Shown: positions 1 to 11,033 of the stretch, piece by piece | Position numbering within the stretch: the first letter of the stretch is position 1 | How the letters are laid out: the number at the start of each line of letters is the position of its first letter | From: Ardenticatena maritima | GTDB lineage: Bacteria; Chloroflexota; Anaerolineae; Ardenticatenales; Ardenticatenaceae | Direction: 5' to 3' | Length of the DNA stretch: 64,000 bases | Assembly: GCF_001306175.1 (NCBI RefSeq) | Contig: NZ_LGKN01000004.1 | Location: forward strand, 186,001-250,000 | The notes under the pieces: model-generated | Seen by the model: only the letters and a program-made list of their open reading frames with translations | Databases searched by the model: none | What the model was told of the DNA's origin: nothing | Position numbers and translations under genes: made by a program

Positions 1-474
1 GAAGCACGCCGCCAGGGGCGCTTCACCCTGCTCGACGTCACCCTTTCGCCCACCATGCAAGACCCCTCGCCGTTGTGGGCGCTCTTGCCCCACCTGGACA
101 TCTTTCTCTGCAACGAGACCGAAGCCTTGCGCCTGACCGGCGCGCCCACAGTTGCCGCCGCAACCACAACCCTGCTGGACAAAGGCGCACATTGCGTTAT
201 TGTGAAGCGGGGCGCAAACGGCTGCGACCTCGCCACCCACCAGGAGCGGCGCACCATTCCAGCCCCGCCTGTCGCGCACGTGGTGGACACCACAGGCGCG
301 GGCGACGCCTTTGGCGCGGGGCTTGTGGTCGCACTGGCGCGGGGCGCATCACTGGAAGAAGCGTGCCGGGCGGGGCACACCGCCGCCGCCCGTGTGATTA
401 CCGCTCACGGCGCTATCAGCGCCTGGCTCAATGCAGAACCAAAATCGAACGAGACGAGGAGTCGCCAACCATGA
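1..474 (+). CDS. PfkB-family carbohydrate kinase, C-terminal part
   Basis: The reading frame is already open at base 1, so the N-terminal part lies outside the window; about 157 residues are visible. PfkB (ribokinase-like) kinases phosphorylate sugars or nucleosides with ATP. The family's second signature is clear: [12 protein letters not shown], in which the last D of GAGD is the catalytic base and the glycines form the anion hole. Before it, an NETEA segment matches the conserved NxxE ATP/Mg region. The stop overlaps the galE start (ATGA), so the two genes are translationally coupled, consistent with a sugar-metabolism or envelope operon. The substrate cannot be told from the C-terminal half. 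Confidence 0.85.
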   Translation, partial: EARRQGRFTLLDVTLSPTMQDPSPLWALLPHLDIFLCNETEALRLTGAPTVAAATTTLLDKGAHCVIVKRGANGCDLATHQERRTIPAPPVAHVVDTTGAGDAFGAGLVVALARGASLEEACRAGHTAAARVITAHGAISAWLNAEPKSNETRSRQP

Positions 475-1448
475 AAGTTTTCGTCACCGGCGGCGCCGGC
501 TACATCGGCAGCATCACCGCCACCGAACTACTGAACGCCGGCCACGACGTCATCGTGTACGACAACCTGAGCACCGGCCACCGCGACGCCATCCCCGAAG
601 GGGCGCGCTTTGTGCGCGGCGACCTTGGACAGCCCAAAAAACTGGCGCGCCTGCTCGCCGAAGAACGCCCCGACGCCGTCATGCACTTTGGCGCGGCGTC
701 GCTTGTGCCCGAAAGCGTCGCCAATCCGGCCAAATACTACCGCAACAACGTCGCCTACACGCTCAACCTGTTGCACGCCATGCTCGAAACCGGCGTCAAC
801 CGCATTGTGTTTTCCAGCACCGCCGCCGTCTATGGCATTCCCAAAACCATTCCCATCACCGAAGAGACACCCACCAACCCCATCAACCCCTACGGCGAAA
901 GCAAACTGATGATTGAATGGATGCTCCGCCGCTTTGATGAAGCCTACGGCATGCGCTACGCCATCCTGCGCTACTTCAACGCCGCAGGGGCGCTGCCCAA
1001 CCGTGGCGAACACCACGACCCCGAAACGCACCTCATCCCGCTGGTGTTGCAAGTGGCGCTCGGTCAGCGCGAGCACATCAAAATCTTTGGCACCGACTAC
1101 CCCACACCCGACGGCACCGCCATCCGCGACTACATCCACGTGCAAGACCTCGCCTCGGCGCACATTCTGGCGCTCGAAGCGTTGGACGAAGGAAGCCGCA
1201 CCTACAATCTCGGCAACGGGCAGGGGTTCAGCGTGAAGCAAGTCATCGAAACCGCGCGCAGTGTGACGGGGCATCCCATCCCGGCGGTCGAAGCGCCGCG
1301 CCGCCCCGGCGACCCACCCATCTTGATTGCCAGTAGCCAGCGCATCCAGCGCGAATTGGGCTGGCGTCCGCGCTTCACCTCGCTGCGGGAAATCATCGCC
1401 AGCGCGTGGGAATGGCACCGCACACATCCCAACGGGTATCGTCGGTGA
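471..1448 (+). CDS. galE: UDP-glucose 4-epimerase (extended SDR)
   Basis: A 325-residue cytosolic enzyme that interconverts UDP-glucose and UDP-galactose with bound NAD. The Rossmann motif GGAGYIGS is at residues 7-14. The catalytic set is the SST at about 115-117 with Y141 and K145 in YGESK. Length matches GalE (about 330). The start ATG at 471 overlaps the preceding kinase stop (ATGA), which fixes it over longer upstream frames. It is followed after 5 bases by a glycosyltransferase and then gnd, so it probably supplies a UDP-sugar for envelope polysaccharide. Related UDP-sugar epimerases cannot be excluded without substrate-pocket analysis. Confidence 0.93.
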   Translation: MKVFVTGGAGYIGSITATELLNAGHDVIVYDNLSTGHRDAIPEGARFVRGDLGQPKKLARLLAEERPDAVMHFGAASLVPESVANPAKYYRNNVAYTLNLLHAMLETGVNRIVFSSTAAVYGIPKTIPITEETPTNPINPYGESKLMIEWMLRRFDEAYGMRYAILRYFNAAGALPNRGEHHDPETHLIPLVLQVALGQREHIKIFGTDYPTPDGTAIRDYIHVQDLASAHILALEALDEGSRTYNLGNGQGFSVKQVIETARSVTGHPIPAVEAPRRPGDPPILIASSQRIQRELGWRPRFTSLREIIASAWEWHRTHPNGYRR

Positions 1449-1453
1449 GGACA

Positions 1454-2605
1454 ATGCGCGTTGCCATCAACGCTTTTTTTTGGGGGCAAACCACCACCGG
1501 CAGTGGGCAGTACCTGCACCACCTGGTACACGCCCTGCGCCGCACCCGTCCCGATATTGCGCTCATCCTGCTGGGGGATACAGCCGCCACACGCCGCGCC
1601 CACACCACACCACCCCCCAACGACGTTGGCTGGCGGCACGTGCCCACCCCCTTCGACACCCTGCACCCCCACCTGGCAAAAGTCTGGTTCGAGCAGGTGG
1701 GCGCACCACGCGCCGCCCAAGCCGTCCAAGCCGACGTGTACCACGTGCCCTACTTTGCGCCGCCGCTGCAAGCCCCGCTCCCGGTTGTCGCCACCGTGCA
1801 CGACCTCATCCCCCTGCTCCTGCCGGCGTATCGGGGCAACTGGCTTGTGCGGCTCTACACCGCGCTCGTCGCGCATGCCGCCCGCCGCACACCGCGCCTG
1901 CTCGCCGACAGCGAGGCGACACGCCGCGACATTCTCACCCACCTGCGTGTGCCCGCCGAGCGTGTGCAAACCGTCTACCTCGCTACCGACATTCAGCCGC
2001 CCACGCCCGACGCCGTCGCCGCCGTGCGCACCCGCTACGCCCTGCCCGAATCCTACGCGCTCTACCTGGGCGGCTTCGACGTGCGCAAGCGCGTGCCCCT
2101 GCTCATTCGCGCACTGGCGCGCACCAGCGGCGATTGGACGCTGGTCATCGCCGGGCGCTTGCCCCAAAGCGACACCGACTTTACCCCCGACCCCCGACGA
2201 GTGGCGGAAACGCTGGGCGTTGCGCACCGTCTGCACTTCTGCGGCTTCGTGCCGGATGAAGAGAAGCCCGCACTCATCGGCGGCGCACGGCTCTTTGTCT
2301 TCCCCTCGGTTTACGAAGGGTTTGGCTTGCCCGTGCTGGAAGCGCTGGCGTGCGGCGTCCCCGTCATCACCACCACCGCCAGCAGTTTGCCGGAAGTGGC
2401 GGGCAATGCGGGAGTGCTCGTGCCGCCCGACGATGAAACCAGCCTCGCCCAGGCGCTCGACCGCCTCATGCAAGACGACGCCCTGCACGCCCAACTGGCG
2501 GCGGAAGCAGTGCGCCAGGCGGCGCGCTTCTCATGGAATGCAACAGCCCGTGCAACGGCGCACGTGTACGAAACCTTGACAACTCAACAAGCATCAACCA
2601 ACTGA
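1454..2605 (+). CDS. GT4-type glycosyltransferase
   Basis: A 383-residue GT-B fold glycosyltransferase of the GT4 (group 1) family, which transfers a sugar from a nucleotide-sugar donor. The N-terminal acceptor domain starts MRVAINAFFWG and carries the SGQYLHHL loop. The C-terminal donor domain holds FVFPSVYEGFGLPVLEALA near residue 285-300, the classic EX7E motif that binds the nucleotide sugar. I chose ATG 1454, which gives the usual GT4 N-terminus and lies 5 bases after the galE stop; a start at 1406 would run deep into galE. Context (galE before, gnd after) suggests surface glycan synthesis. Donor and acceptor are unknown. Confidence 0.9.
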   Translation: MRVAINAFFWGQTTTGSGQYLHHLVHALRRTRPDIALILLGDTAATRRAHTTPPPNDVGWRHVPTPFDTLHPHLAKVWFEQVGAPRAAQAVQADVYHVPYFAPPLQAPLPVVATVHDLIPLLLPAYRGNWLVRLYTALVAHAARRTPRLLADSEATRRDILTHLRVPAERVQTVYLATDIQPPTPDAVAAVRTRYALPESYALYLGGFDVRKRVPLLIRALARTSGDWTLVIAGRLPQSDTDFTPDPRRVAETLGVAHRLHFCGFVPDEEKPALIGGARLFVFPSVYEGFGLPVLEALACGVPVITTTASSLPEVAGNAGVLVPPDDETSLAQALDRLMQDDALHAQLAAEAVRQAARFSWNATARATAHVYETLTTQQASTN

Positions 2606-2619
2606 AAGGAGTTTGATTT

Positions 2620-4023
<1,404 letters not shown>

Positions 4024-4043
4024 TCCAGACGCCCACACAGCAA

Positions 4044-4075
4044 AACGCCCTGGCGGAGCATTCCACCAGGGCGTT
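4044..4075. terminator. Bidirectional hairpin terminator, gnd / lipoprotein
   Basis: The arms AACGCCCTGG (4044-4053) and CCAGGGCGTT (4066-4075) pair perfectly, and the stem continues inward with GGA/TCC after one mismatch. On the minus strand the stem is followed by TTTT, so it should stop the lipoprotein transcript well. On the plus strand the T-rich tail is weaker. Confidence 0.8.
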
Positions 4076-4102
4076 CGCTTTGTCGGCTACGTTCGCGCGC
4101 GT

Positions 4103-4762
4103 TCAGGAGATTTCGGCACGCGCGCTCACCACTCGCGAAAGCCACTGCTTCACCACATGGTTGAGCACGCGCCCGGCGACAATTTGCGCCTGTGTCGCAT
4201 CCACCATCCGCACATCGGTGCTTGCCGAGGCAAAACTGGTCATCTCGAAGAGCGCCACATACGTTTCGACATGCACCACGGCGACCATGTGCACCACGCC
4301 TGAACCATCAACCCCCTTCCAGATACGCCACAGCGCCCCCTGCGCCTGCAACTGCTGAACCTGCGCCGTTTCCAAAAGCCCCGTTTCCTGCGCCAGCGGC
4401 ACCACAACGCCAATGTCGGTGGGGGTGAACGCTGTGCTTGCCGTATGCGCGACCTCGGCGCTGGGGAAGCGATAGACCGTGTTCGTCAAGGTGAGCGTCA
4501 CATCTTGCGTCGGCGTCTGCACGGAGAAAACCGCTGTCGCCGCCTCATCCCACCCGGCGATGGTGGGCGTGCCCACATGGGACGAAGAGGCTAACAGCAG
4601 CGTCGTCTCGCCAAAGTTCGCCAGGTCTTCACTGTGCAGCAGCGTGCGCGCCACCGGGGGCGTTTGGGCTTGCGAAGCCGCGGGCGGTTGGTTGGTGGTG
4701 GCTGTCGCGGCGGTACACCCCGCCAACAAAAAAACGACCATCAAGCAGGAAAAAACTCGCAT
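4103..4762 (-). CDS. Predicted lipoprotein of unknown function
   Basis: A 219-residue protein with a lipoprotein signal: hydrophobic MRVFSCLMVVFLLAGC with lipobox LAGC (C16 is the predicted lipidated cysteine). It is followed by a Thr/Ala/Pro-rich linker, as seen in tethered extracytoplasmic proteins. The rest has alternating hydrophobic beta-strand-like segments and no catalytic motif I recognise. It is a single gene: it converges on gnd and has the E1 dehydrogenase behind it in the same direction, separated by a strong terminator. It should sit on the outer face of the cytoplasmic membrane. Confidence 0.8.
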   Translation of the reverse strand: MRVFSCLMVVFLLAGCTAATATTNQPPAASQAQTPPVARTLLHSEDLANFGETTLLLASSSHVGTPTIAGWDEAATAVFSVQTPTQDVTLTLTNTVYRFPSAEVAHTASTAFTPTDIGVVVPLAQETGLLETAQVQQLQAQGALWRIWKGVDGSGVVHMVAVVHVETYVALFEMTSFASASTDVRMVDATQAQIVAGRVLNHVVKQWLSRVVSARAEIS

Positions 4763-4915
4763 GGTTGCACCTCAGAATGTGGTTTTTGAGGAAACGCAGA
4801 AGCGTATGCCGATTTCAACTTGTGAAGGTCTGTTCGCATCACAAAACGCACGCACGGCGCAAAATTTGGGCGCGTTTTGCACGCTTTGCCCGTTGCGGGG
4901 TGCCTCTTCGCCAAC

Positions 4916-4938
4916 AAAAAAAGCCCCCGAAGGGGCTT
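4916..4938 (-). terminator. Intrinsic terminator after the E1 dehydrogenase gene
   Basis: On the minus strand AAGCCCC, a TTCG tetraloop and GGGGCTT form a perfect 7-bp stem that runs directly into a T tract. This is a textbook Rho-independent terminator 26 bases after the E1 stop. Confidence 0.92.
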
Positions 4939-4963
4939 CTTCTGCACATCACGATGACGGCGC

Positions 4964-6949
4964 TCAATACGCCGCGAGATCGCGGGCGGCGGCGGCAATT
5001 TTGCCCGCGTCGGGATACCAGAAGCGCGCCAGTTGGGGCGCGGACGGCGTCGGCGTATCGGGCGCACTGACGCGCACCAGGGGCGCATCCAGCCACTCAA
5101 AGGCGTGTTCCCAAATGCGCGTCGCGACTTCCGCCCCAAAGCCGCAGGTCATGTTGGCTTCGTACGCCACCAGCACCTTGCCCGTCTTGCGCACCGTCGC
5201 CAGCACGGCTTCCTCATCAAGCGGCACAAGCGTGCGCAAATCGAGCACTTCCACGCTGATTCCCTCAGCCGCCAGCATCTCCGCCGCTTTGAGCGCTTCC
5301 GCCACCAGCGCGCCATAGGTGATGATACTCAGGTCGTCGCCCTCGCGCCGCACGGCGGCTTTGCCCAGCGGCACGGTGTAGTAGCCTTCGGGAACTTCGC
5401 CGCGCAGATTGTAGAGCGCCTTTTGCTCAAAATAGAGCACGGGATTGGGGTCTTCCAGCGCGGCGAGCAAAAGCCCCTTGGCGTCATACGGCGTGGACGG
5501 CACAACAATTTTCAAGCCGGGGGTATGGGCGAACCAGGCTTCGGGGCTTTGCGAGTGGAAAGGTCCCGTACTGCCGTGCGATTCGATAATCGCCCCCGCC
5601 GGGGTGCGAATCACCAGCGGCACAGGCCAGCGCGTGCGGTAGTGGTACTTCGCCGTCATGTTCACCAAAATGTCCATCGCCGGCGCGATGAAGTCCGCAA
5701 ACTGGATTTCGGCGATGGGGCGCAAGCCAAACAACGCCGCGCCCGTCGCCGCGCCCACAATCGCGGCTTCGGCAATGGGTGTATCAATCACGCGGCGCTC
5801 GCCAAACGTCTCCGCCAGGTCTTTGGAAATGCCGTACACGCCCCCATACGAGACATCTTCCCCCATCAGGAACACCCGCTCATCGCGGGCAAACGCCGTA
5901 AAAATCGCGTCGCGAATGGCGGCGCGGTACGACATCGTTGAGCGAGCGGCGCTCGCCGGCGGGCGCACTTCGGGCACGTTTGCCGGCGCGAAGACGTCCG
6001 TCAACGCCTCTTCGGGGCGCGGTTCCGGGCTGTTGAGCGCGAACTGTACCGCTTCCTCGATTTCGTCGGCAATCTCGCGGCGAATGCGCGCCGCCGTTTC
6101 ATCATCAAGCCACCCTTGCTCGCGCAAAAACGCCTCAAAGCGTGCAATGGGGTCGCGCGCCGCCCACTCTTCCAGCATCTCGCGGGGCACGTATTGCGCA
6201 GGGTCGGTAATAGAGTGCCCTTCCATGCGCATGGTCACCGCCTCGATGAGCGTCGGTCCCTCGCCGGCGCGCGCCCGCGCCACCGCCTCGCGCGCGGCTT
6301 CATAGACCGCCAGCACATCGTTGCCGTCAACGCGCACGCCGGGCATCCCATACCCTTTGGCGCGGTCAGCCAATTCGCGCAAAGCGGTGTGCTTGTGCGT
6401 GGGGGTCGAAAGCGCCCACTGGTTGTTTTCCAGCACGAAGACGACGGGCAAACGCTGCGCCGCCGCCATGTTGACCCCCTCATGCCACGACCCATGCGCG
6501 GTTGAGCCATCGCCGAAGAAGGTCATCACCACGCGCGGCTCCTGGCGATAGACAAAGCCCAACGCCACCCCCGTCGCCACCGGCACCGACGCGGTGAGAT
6601 TGCTCACCATGCTGACAATCCCCCGCTCGCGGTCGCCAAAGTGGATACCGCTATCCTTGCCGCGGTTGTGGCTGTTGGCGCGCCCCATGTACTGACAAAA
6701 GACCTCGCGTGTGGTAATCCCCCGCACCAAATTCGCGCCCAAATCACGGTACAGGGGAGCAATCACGTCGTCCTTTTCGAGTGCATAGGCGGCGCCCACC
6801 GAAATGGCTTCTTGCCCGCGCCCGGTGTAAATGCGTCCCACAATGGGGGAGTTGGCTTCACGATAGAGCGCCGAGGCGCGCTCTTCGATCATGCGCATTT
6901 TCAGCATGTAGGTGTACATCTGTAAAGCATCTTCTTGCAGAAGCGTCAT
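4964..6949 (-). CDS. Fused 2-oxoacid (pyruvate/acetoin-type) dehydrogenase E1, alpha-beta
   Basis: A 661-residue thiamine-diphosphate E1 that carries both subunits in one chain. Residues about 1-335 are the alpha half, with the ThDP/Mg motif GDG at 146-148 and ENN at 174-176. Residues about 345-661 are the beta half, with VFLMGEDVSYGGVYG and a transketolase C-terminal domain. E1 decarboxylates a 2-oxoacid and passes the acyl group to lipoyl-E2. ATG 6949 is chosen because GGAGAGG lies just upstream; an in-frame start at 7009 would add 20 residues with no ribosome site. No E2 or E3 gene is in the window, so the substrate (pyruvate, branched-chain 2-oxoacid or acetoin) is open. Confidence 0.88.
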   Translation of the reverse strand: MTLLQEDALQMYTYMLKMRMIEERASALYREANSPIVGRIYTGRGQEAISVGAAYALEKDDVIAPLYRDLGANLVRGITTREVFCQYMGRANSHNRGKDSGIHFGDRERGIVSMVSNLTASVPVATGVALGFVYRQEPRVVMTFFGDGSTAHGSWHEGVNMAAAQRLPVVFVLENNQWALSTPTHKHTALRELADRAKGYGMPGVRVDGNDVLAVYEAAREAVARARAGEGPTLIEAVTMRMEGHSITDPAQYVPREMLEEWAARDPIARFEAFLREQGWLDDETAARIRREIADEIEEAVQFALNSPEPRPEEALTDVFAPANVPEVRPPASAARSTMSYRAAIRDAIFTAFARDERVFLMGEDVSYGGVYGISKDLAETFGERRVIDTPIAEAAIVGAATGAALFGLRPIAEIQFADFIAPAMDILVNMTAKYHYRTRWPVPLVIRTPAGAIIESHGSTGPFHSQSPEAWFAHTPGLKIVVPSTPYDAKGLLLAALEDPNPVLYFEQKALYNLRGEVPEGYYTVPLGKAAVRREGDDLSIITYGALVAEALKAAEMLAAEGISVEVLDLRTLVPLDEEAVLATVRKTGKVLVAYEANMTCGFGAEVATRIWEHAFEWLDAPLVRVSAPDTPTPSAPQLARFWYPDAGKIAAAARDLAAY

Positions 6950-6993
6950 TGCTCCTCTCCTTCTGAATTCAGTTTCGCTCTTTTGCGCAGAAC

Positions 6994-7011
6994 GTGTACC
7001 ATCTGGCACAC
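6994..7011. promoter_or_regulatory. Small palindrome in the E1 / PIG-L divergent region
   Basis: GTGTACC (6994-7000) and GGCACAC (7005-7011) form an imperfect inverted repeat around ATCT, between the divergent E1 and PIG-L starts. It is the right size for a dimeric repressor site, but no regulator is adjacent and the match is modest. Confidence 0.25.
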
Positions 7012-7127
7012 ATGGCGCCCTGTCTGACGGTGCAGACGGCGCGCCATTCTAGGATGAGCCATATTCGCGTCAAACACGCGCGCGAAGAGACACCACCAAA
7101 AACGCTACACAAGGGAGCAGGAGCAAC

Positions 7128-7991
7128 ATGCGTGAACAACGACGCCTGTTGGGGATTTTCGCCCACCCCGACGATGAATCGTTTGGACCAGGGGCGACGC
7201 TTGCCAAGTACGCACGTGAAGGGGTTGACGTGCATGTTTGCATTGTGACGGACGGCGCGGCGGGCACGTGGGACCCCCAAGCCGCGGACGAAGCCGAGCA
7301 CGCCAGCCTGGCAGAAGTGCGCCGCCGCGAGTTGGAATGCGCCTGCCGCGCATTGGGGGCGACACTCCACCAATTCGGCTATCGCGACAGCGGCATGGAA
7401 GGCGCTCCCGACAACAAACATCCCGACAGCCTCTATCAAGCCGACCTGGACGAAGTCGCCCATGACATTGTGCGCCTGGTGCGTGAGGTGCGCCCCCACG
7501 TCATCATCACACACGACCCCACGGGGGGCTACTTCCACCCCGACCACATCAAAGTCAACCACGCCGTCCAACGGGCGTGGGCGCGCATGGGCGACCCCGA
7601 CGCCTACCGCGATTTGCTCGCCGAAGGGTACGAACCATGGCAACCCGCGCGGCTTTACTACACGGTCATCCCGCGCTCACGCATCAAGTGGTTCATCCGC
7701 ATTTTGCGCCTGCGCGGGCAAGACCCTCGCCGCTTTGGGCGCAACGGCGATATTGACCTCACGCGCCTCGGCGTTCCCGATGATGAGATTCACGTCCGCC
7801 TGTACGTGGAGCCGTATCTGGACGTGAAGGAGCAAGCCAGCGCGTGCCACCGCAGCCAGGGGGGTGGCGGCGCGGCGCGCTGGTTGCCGCGCTGGTTCCA
7901 GCGGCGCTCCATGCGCTACGATTTCTACGTGCAGGCGCAACCACCCAACGCCACGCCCCACGATGATTTGTTCGCGGGGCTTGACCTCTAA
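7128..7991 (+). CDS. PIG-L/LmbE-family zinc deacetylase
   Basis: A 287-residue LmbE-like protein. The zinc-binding and catalytic motif HPDDE is at residues 13-17, and a second metal-ligand region HPDHIKVNH is near residue 143. The family removes N-acetyl groups from GlcNAc-type substrates such as mycothiol or bacillithiol precursors, or GlcNAc-PI. A good ribosome site (GGAGCAGGAG) precedes ATG 7128. It stands alone, divergent from the E1 gene and convergent with the UPF0182 gene. A thiol-cofactor role is possible, but no glycosyltransferase or ligase partner is beside it. Confidence 0.88.
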   Translation: MREQRRLLGIFAHPDDESFGPGATLAKYAREGVDVHVCIVTDGAAGTWDPQAADEAEHASLAEVRRRELECACRALGATLHQFGYRDSGMEGAPDNKHPDSLYQADLDEVAHDIVRLVREVRPHVIITHDPTGGYFHPDHIKVNHAVQRAWARMGDPDAYRDLLAEGYEPWQPARLYYTVIPRSRIKWFIRILRLRGQDPRRFGRNGDIDLTRLGVPDDEIHVRLYVEPYLDVKEQASACHRSQGGGGAARWLPRWFQRRSMRYDFYVQAQPPNATPHDDLFAGLDL

Positions 7992-8001
7992 ACGCCCATG
8001 C

Positions 8002-8040
8002 CACAGGTGCGGCGCAGACACCCCACGCGCCGCACCTGTG
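8002..8040. terminator. Bidirectional hairpin terminator, PIG-L / UPF0182
   Basis: CACAGGTGCGGCGC (8002-8015) and GCGCCGCACCTGTG (8027-8040) are perfect 14-base inverted repeats around an 11-base loop, exactly between two convergent stops. There is no long T run on either side, but position and stem strength support termination. Confidence 0.8.
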
Positions 8041-8042
8041 AT

Positions 8043-10868
8043 TTACTCGCCGCTTTCACCCTGTTCCACCAGCGCTTCCAACTCGCGCAACACCGCTTCC
8101 AGAGCGTCCAACGCCTCTCCATACGCCGCCCAATCGCCCGCCACACGTGCGGCTTCGGCTTGTTCGTAGTAGGTGTTGGCACGGCGCACCAGTTCGGCGA
8201 TACGCTCATCCACCGTACCGGTCACGGGCGTTTCAGACGCGGCGGTTTCCCCCTCACTCGGCACGGCTTCCAGCACAGGCGCATTGACCAGCGCCGCCAA
8301 GGCGTCCGCCATCGTCTCGCGCATCACCACCTGGTTGCCGCTCGCCACGATGACGCGCTTCAACTCAGGAATCTGCCCGGTCTCCGCCAGCAAATAGAGC
8401 GGTTCGACATAGAGGATCGAATTTTCCAGAGGAATGACCAGCAAATTGCCGCGAATGATTTGCGAGCCTTGTTGGCTCCAAAGCGTCAACTGCTCGCTAA
8501 TCGCGGGGTCCTGGTCAATGCGCGCTTCCACCTGCATCGGTCCAAAAATAAGTTCCTGTTTCGGGAATTCATACACCACCAACTGCCCATAGTCGGGCTC
8601 GTCATTGCGCGCCGCCACCCAGGCAATCATGTTGGCTTTGTTGGCGGGCGTAAACGGTTGAATGAGCAAAAACTCAGGGCGAATTTCCTCATCGTTGGGC
8701 AAGTCTAACACAACGTAGTAGGGTTCCATGGGCACTTGTGTATTCTGGAAGACTTCCGCCGGCAATTGCCACAAGTCTTCACGGTTGTAGAAGACCTGCA
8801 CGTCTTGCATGTGGTAAATCGTGTAGAGGTCGGCTTGAATGCGGAAGAAATCCTTGGGGTAGCGGATATGCGCGCGCAAACCGGCGGGCATCTCGTCGAA
8901 CGGGGTGAACAACGAGGGGAACGCCGCCAGGTACGCCTGGATAATCGGGTCGCTGTCATCAATCAGGTAGAACGTCGCCGAGCCGTTGTAGGCGTCCACC
9001 ACCACCTTGACCGTATTGCGAATGTAATTCAGCCCATTGCGTGGCGTCGCATACGGGTAATCGTCGCTGGTGGTGTAGGCATCAATCATCCAGAACAACC
9101 GTCCACTCTCGCCATCCAGCACCAGATAGGGGTCGCTGTCAAAGGTGAGGAAAGGTGCAATGGTGCGCACCCGTTCTGTAATATCGCGGTGGAACAAAAT
9201 GCGCGATTCGGCGGTAATGTCATTGCTGAGCAACAGATTCAGGTCGGTCATGCGCATGGCGAAGAGCAGCCGCCGCACCCATCCGCCCAACGGCACCCCG
9301 CCGGCCCCTTCATAGTGGCTGGACACGTTCGTATCACCACTTGGGTAGTCAAACTCGGGCTGGCGCGTTTTGACGATGACATAATCGCCCATGAGTTGCC
9401 CGTAGTAGATTTCGGGGTGCGTCACCTCATATCCGCCGCCGGGGAACGACGATTCGGGCGGCAAATTGCGAATCCAGAAGTTGGGTTGCCCTTCGGGCGT
9501 CACTTCATCCACCGGATTGAGCACCAACCCATACCCGTGGGTGAAAATCAGGCGTTCATTGATCCATGAGCGTGCGGGCAAGTTTTCTTTCTGCAACTCG
9601 CGCGCGGCAAGCATCACCTGGCGCACCTGCCCCGTCAACAAGCGGTAGCGGTCTACGTCCACTGGGCTGAACGCATAGTAGGGGCGCAGTTCCTGCAACT
9701 GGGCGATTGTCTGCGCCAAGGGGCGCTCATCCCACAAGCGAATGTTGCGCAACACAATTTCATTGCGCCGCAAAATGTCCGCGGTGAGCGGCTGAACACG
9801 CGGGAACGCACGCTTTTCGACGCGGTCAAGCAGGTAGGCGGCGCGTGTGGCTTCAATGTTGTAGCGAATGTAGGGCGCTTCGCGCGTGAGTTCGTTCGGT
9901 TCGACAATGTAGCGCTGCAAACCGGCCGCATAGAGCGAGCCCCCCACCGAAGCCAGAACCCACAACGCCACGAGCACCACCATCGGGCGCAAGAAGAGCC
10001 GCCAATAGTTCAGCAACGCCACCACCGCCGCGCCGAGCATCAGCACCATTTGAATGCGCAGGACGGGCAATGCAGCGTGCAAGTCGGTGTATCCCGCACC
10101 AAAAACAACGCCGCGCGGCGAATAGAGCAAACGCCACACCCGCAATTGATACCCCGCCGCCAGCAAAAGAAAGAACACCGCCAACAGCAAAGCGCCATGC
10201 TTGCGAATGTAGGGCATCAACAGAAAATCGCGGCGCTGGATATTTTCCCACTGCGAAGCGGCATACACCCCCGCCACACCAATCAGCGTCAGAATCAAGG
10301 CTTGGACAAGCCAGGCGTGCAGGGTTTCATAGAGCGGCAAGGTGAACACATAGAAGCCAATATCGCGGTTGAAAATCGGGTCGCTGACGCCAAACGGGCG
10401 TGCATGCCAAAAGCGGATGAGCATATCCCACATACCGGCACCCTGCTGCGCCAAGCCAAACGCGAAGAAAAGCCCAAGCCCCGCCAGCAAGGGCGCAACC
10501 CAGTTCTCTTCCAGCAGACGGCGCTCGCCGAAAATGTCAGGGATACGAATAACAAGCCAGCGCGCCAGAAGCCAGTTGCCCACGAGGAAGAGGGCGCTCA
10601 CCAGCAGCAACCCCACAAAAACGCCCACGCGGAGTTGCACCAGCGTCAGCCAGACGCGCTCATACCCCACTTGCTGAAACCACCACCAATCGGTCAGCGT
10701 GGTTACAATCCAGCCGGCGGTGAAGAGCAGCAACAGCACCACGCCGAGCAAAAACGTCCACCGGTTGAAAAACGAGGGCGCAGGACGGCTCCGGTCGTTG
10801 GGTGGTTCATCGCCGCCGCCAAAACCGCTCCGCTCAAGCAGGCTTTCAATATCGAACTGGTAGGACAT
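8043..10868 (-). CDS. UPF0182-family integral membrane protein
   Basis: A 941-residue protein with about seven hydrophobic helices in the first 330 residues (for example FLLGVVLLLLFTAGWIV and ALLLAVFFLLLAAGY). A large, mostly extracytoplasmic region follows, and a charged helical C-terminus (EQAEAARVAGDWAAYGEALD region) closes it. Overall length, topology and the acidic helical tail match UPF0182, known from Actinobacteria, Chloroflexota and Cyanobacteria, whose function is unknown. It is monocistronic, ends at a perfect hairpin, and shares its upstream region with the divergent nnrE promoter. Confidence 0.9.
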   Translation of the reverse strand: MSYQFDIESLLERSGFGGGDEPPNDRSRPAPSFFNRWTFLLGVVLLLLFTAGWIVTTLTDWWWFQQVGYERVWLTLVQLRVGVFVGLLLVSALFLVGNWLLARWLVIRIPDIFGERRLLEENWVAPLLAGLGLFFAFGLAQQGAGMWDMLIRFWHARPFGVSDPIFNRDIGFYVFTLPLYETLHAWLVQALILTLIGVAGVYAASQWENIQRRDFLLMPYIRKHGALLLAVFFLLLAAGYQLRVWRLLYSPRGVVFGAGYTDLHAALPVLRIQMVLMLGAAVVALLNYWRLFLRPMVVLVALWVLASVGGSLYAAGLQRYIVEPNELTREAPYIRYNIEATRAAYLLDRVEKRAFPRVQPLTADILRRNEIVLRNIRLWDERPLAQTIAQLQELRPYYAFSPVDVDRYRLLTGQVRQVMLAARELQKENLPARSWINERLIFTHGYGLVLNPVDEVTPEGQPNFWIRNLPPESSFPGGGYEVTHPEIYYGQLMGDYVIVKTRQPEFDYPSGDTNVSSHYEGAGGVPLGGWVRRLLFAMRMTDLNLLLSNDITAESRILFHRDITERVRTIAPFLTFDSDPYLVLDGESGRLFWMIDAYTTSDDYPYATPRNGLNYIRNTVKVVVDAYNGSATFYLIDDSDPIIQAYLAAFPSLFTPFDEMPAGLRAHIRYPKDFFRIQADLYTIYHMQDVQVFYNREDLWQLPAEVFQNTQVPMEPYYVVLDLPNDEEIRPEFLLIQPFTPANKANMIAWVAARNDEPDYGQLVVYEFPKQELIFGPMQVEARIDQDPAISEQLTLWSQQGSQIIRGNLLVIPLENSILYVEPLYLLAETGQIPELKRVIVASGNQVVMRETMADALAALVNAPVLEAVPSEGETAASETPVTGTVDERIAELVRRANTYYEQAEAARVAGDWAAYGEALDALEAVLRELEALVEQGESGE

Positions 10869-11033
10869 AGGTGGTTCCTTCTATGGTTTGTTGTGTGAGG
10901 GCGGGCTGGGCAGCCCCATGTGGTCTCGCATGGCTTCATTGTAGCAAGAGCCGCCCGCTTGTGAAAACAGCGGAACGTGCACCGTGCGCGCACAGAGCGG
11001 AGAGCCGCTTTTTTCCACAATGTTGGTATTTTT

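Noticed and set aside
528-1454. Long minus-strand frame opposite galE
   Set aside because: Its residue use (Gly, Val, Phe, His rich) and lack of motifs or start signal mark it as a shadow of galE. The same holds for long frames opposite the glycosyltransferase, gnd, hisF, sufS and sufB.
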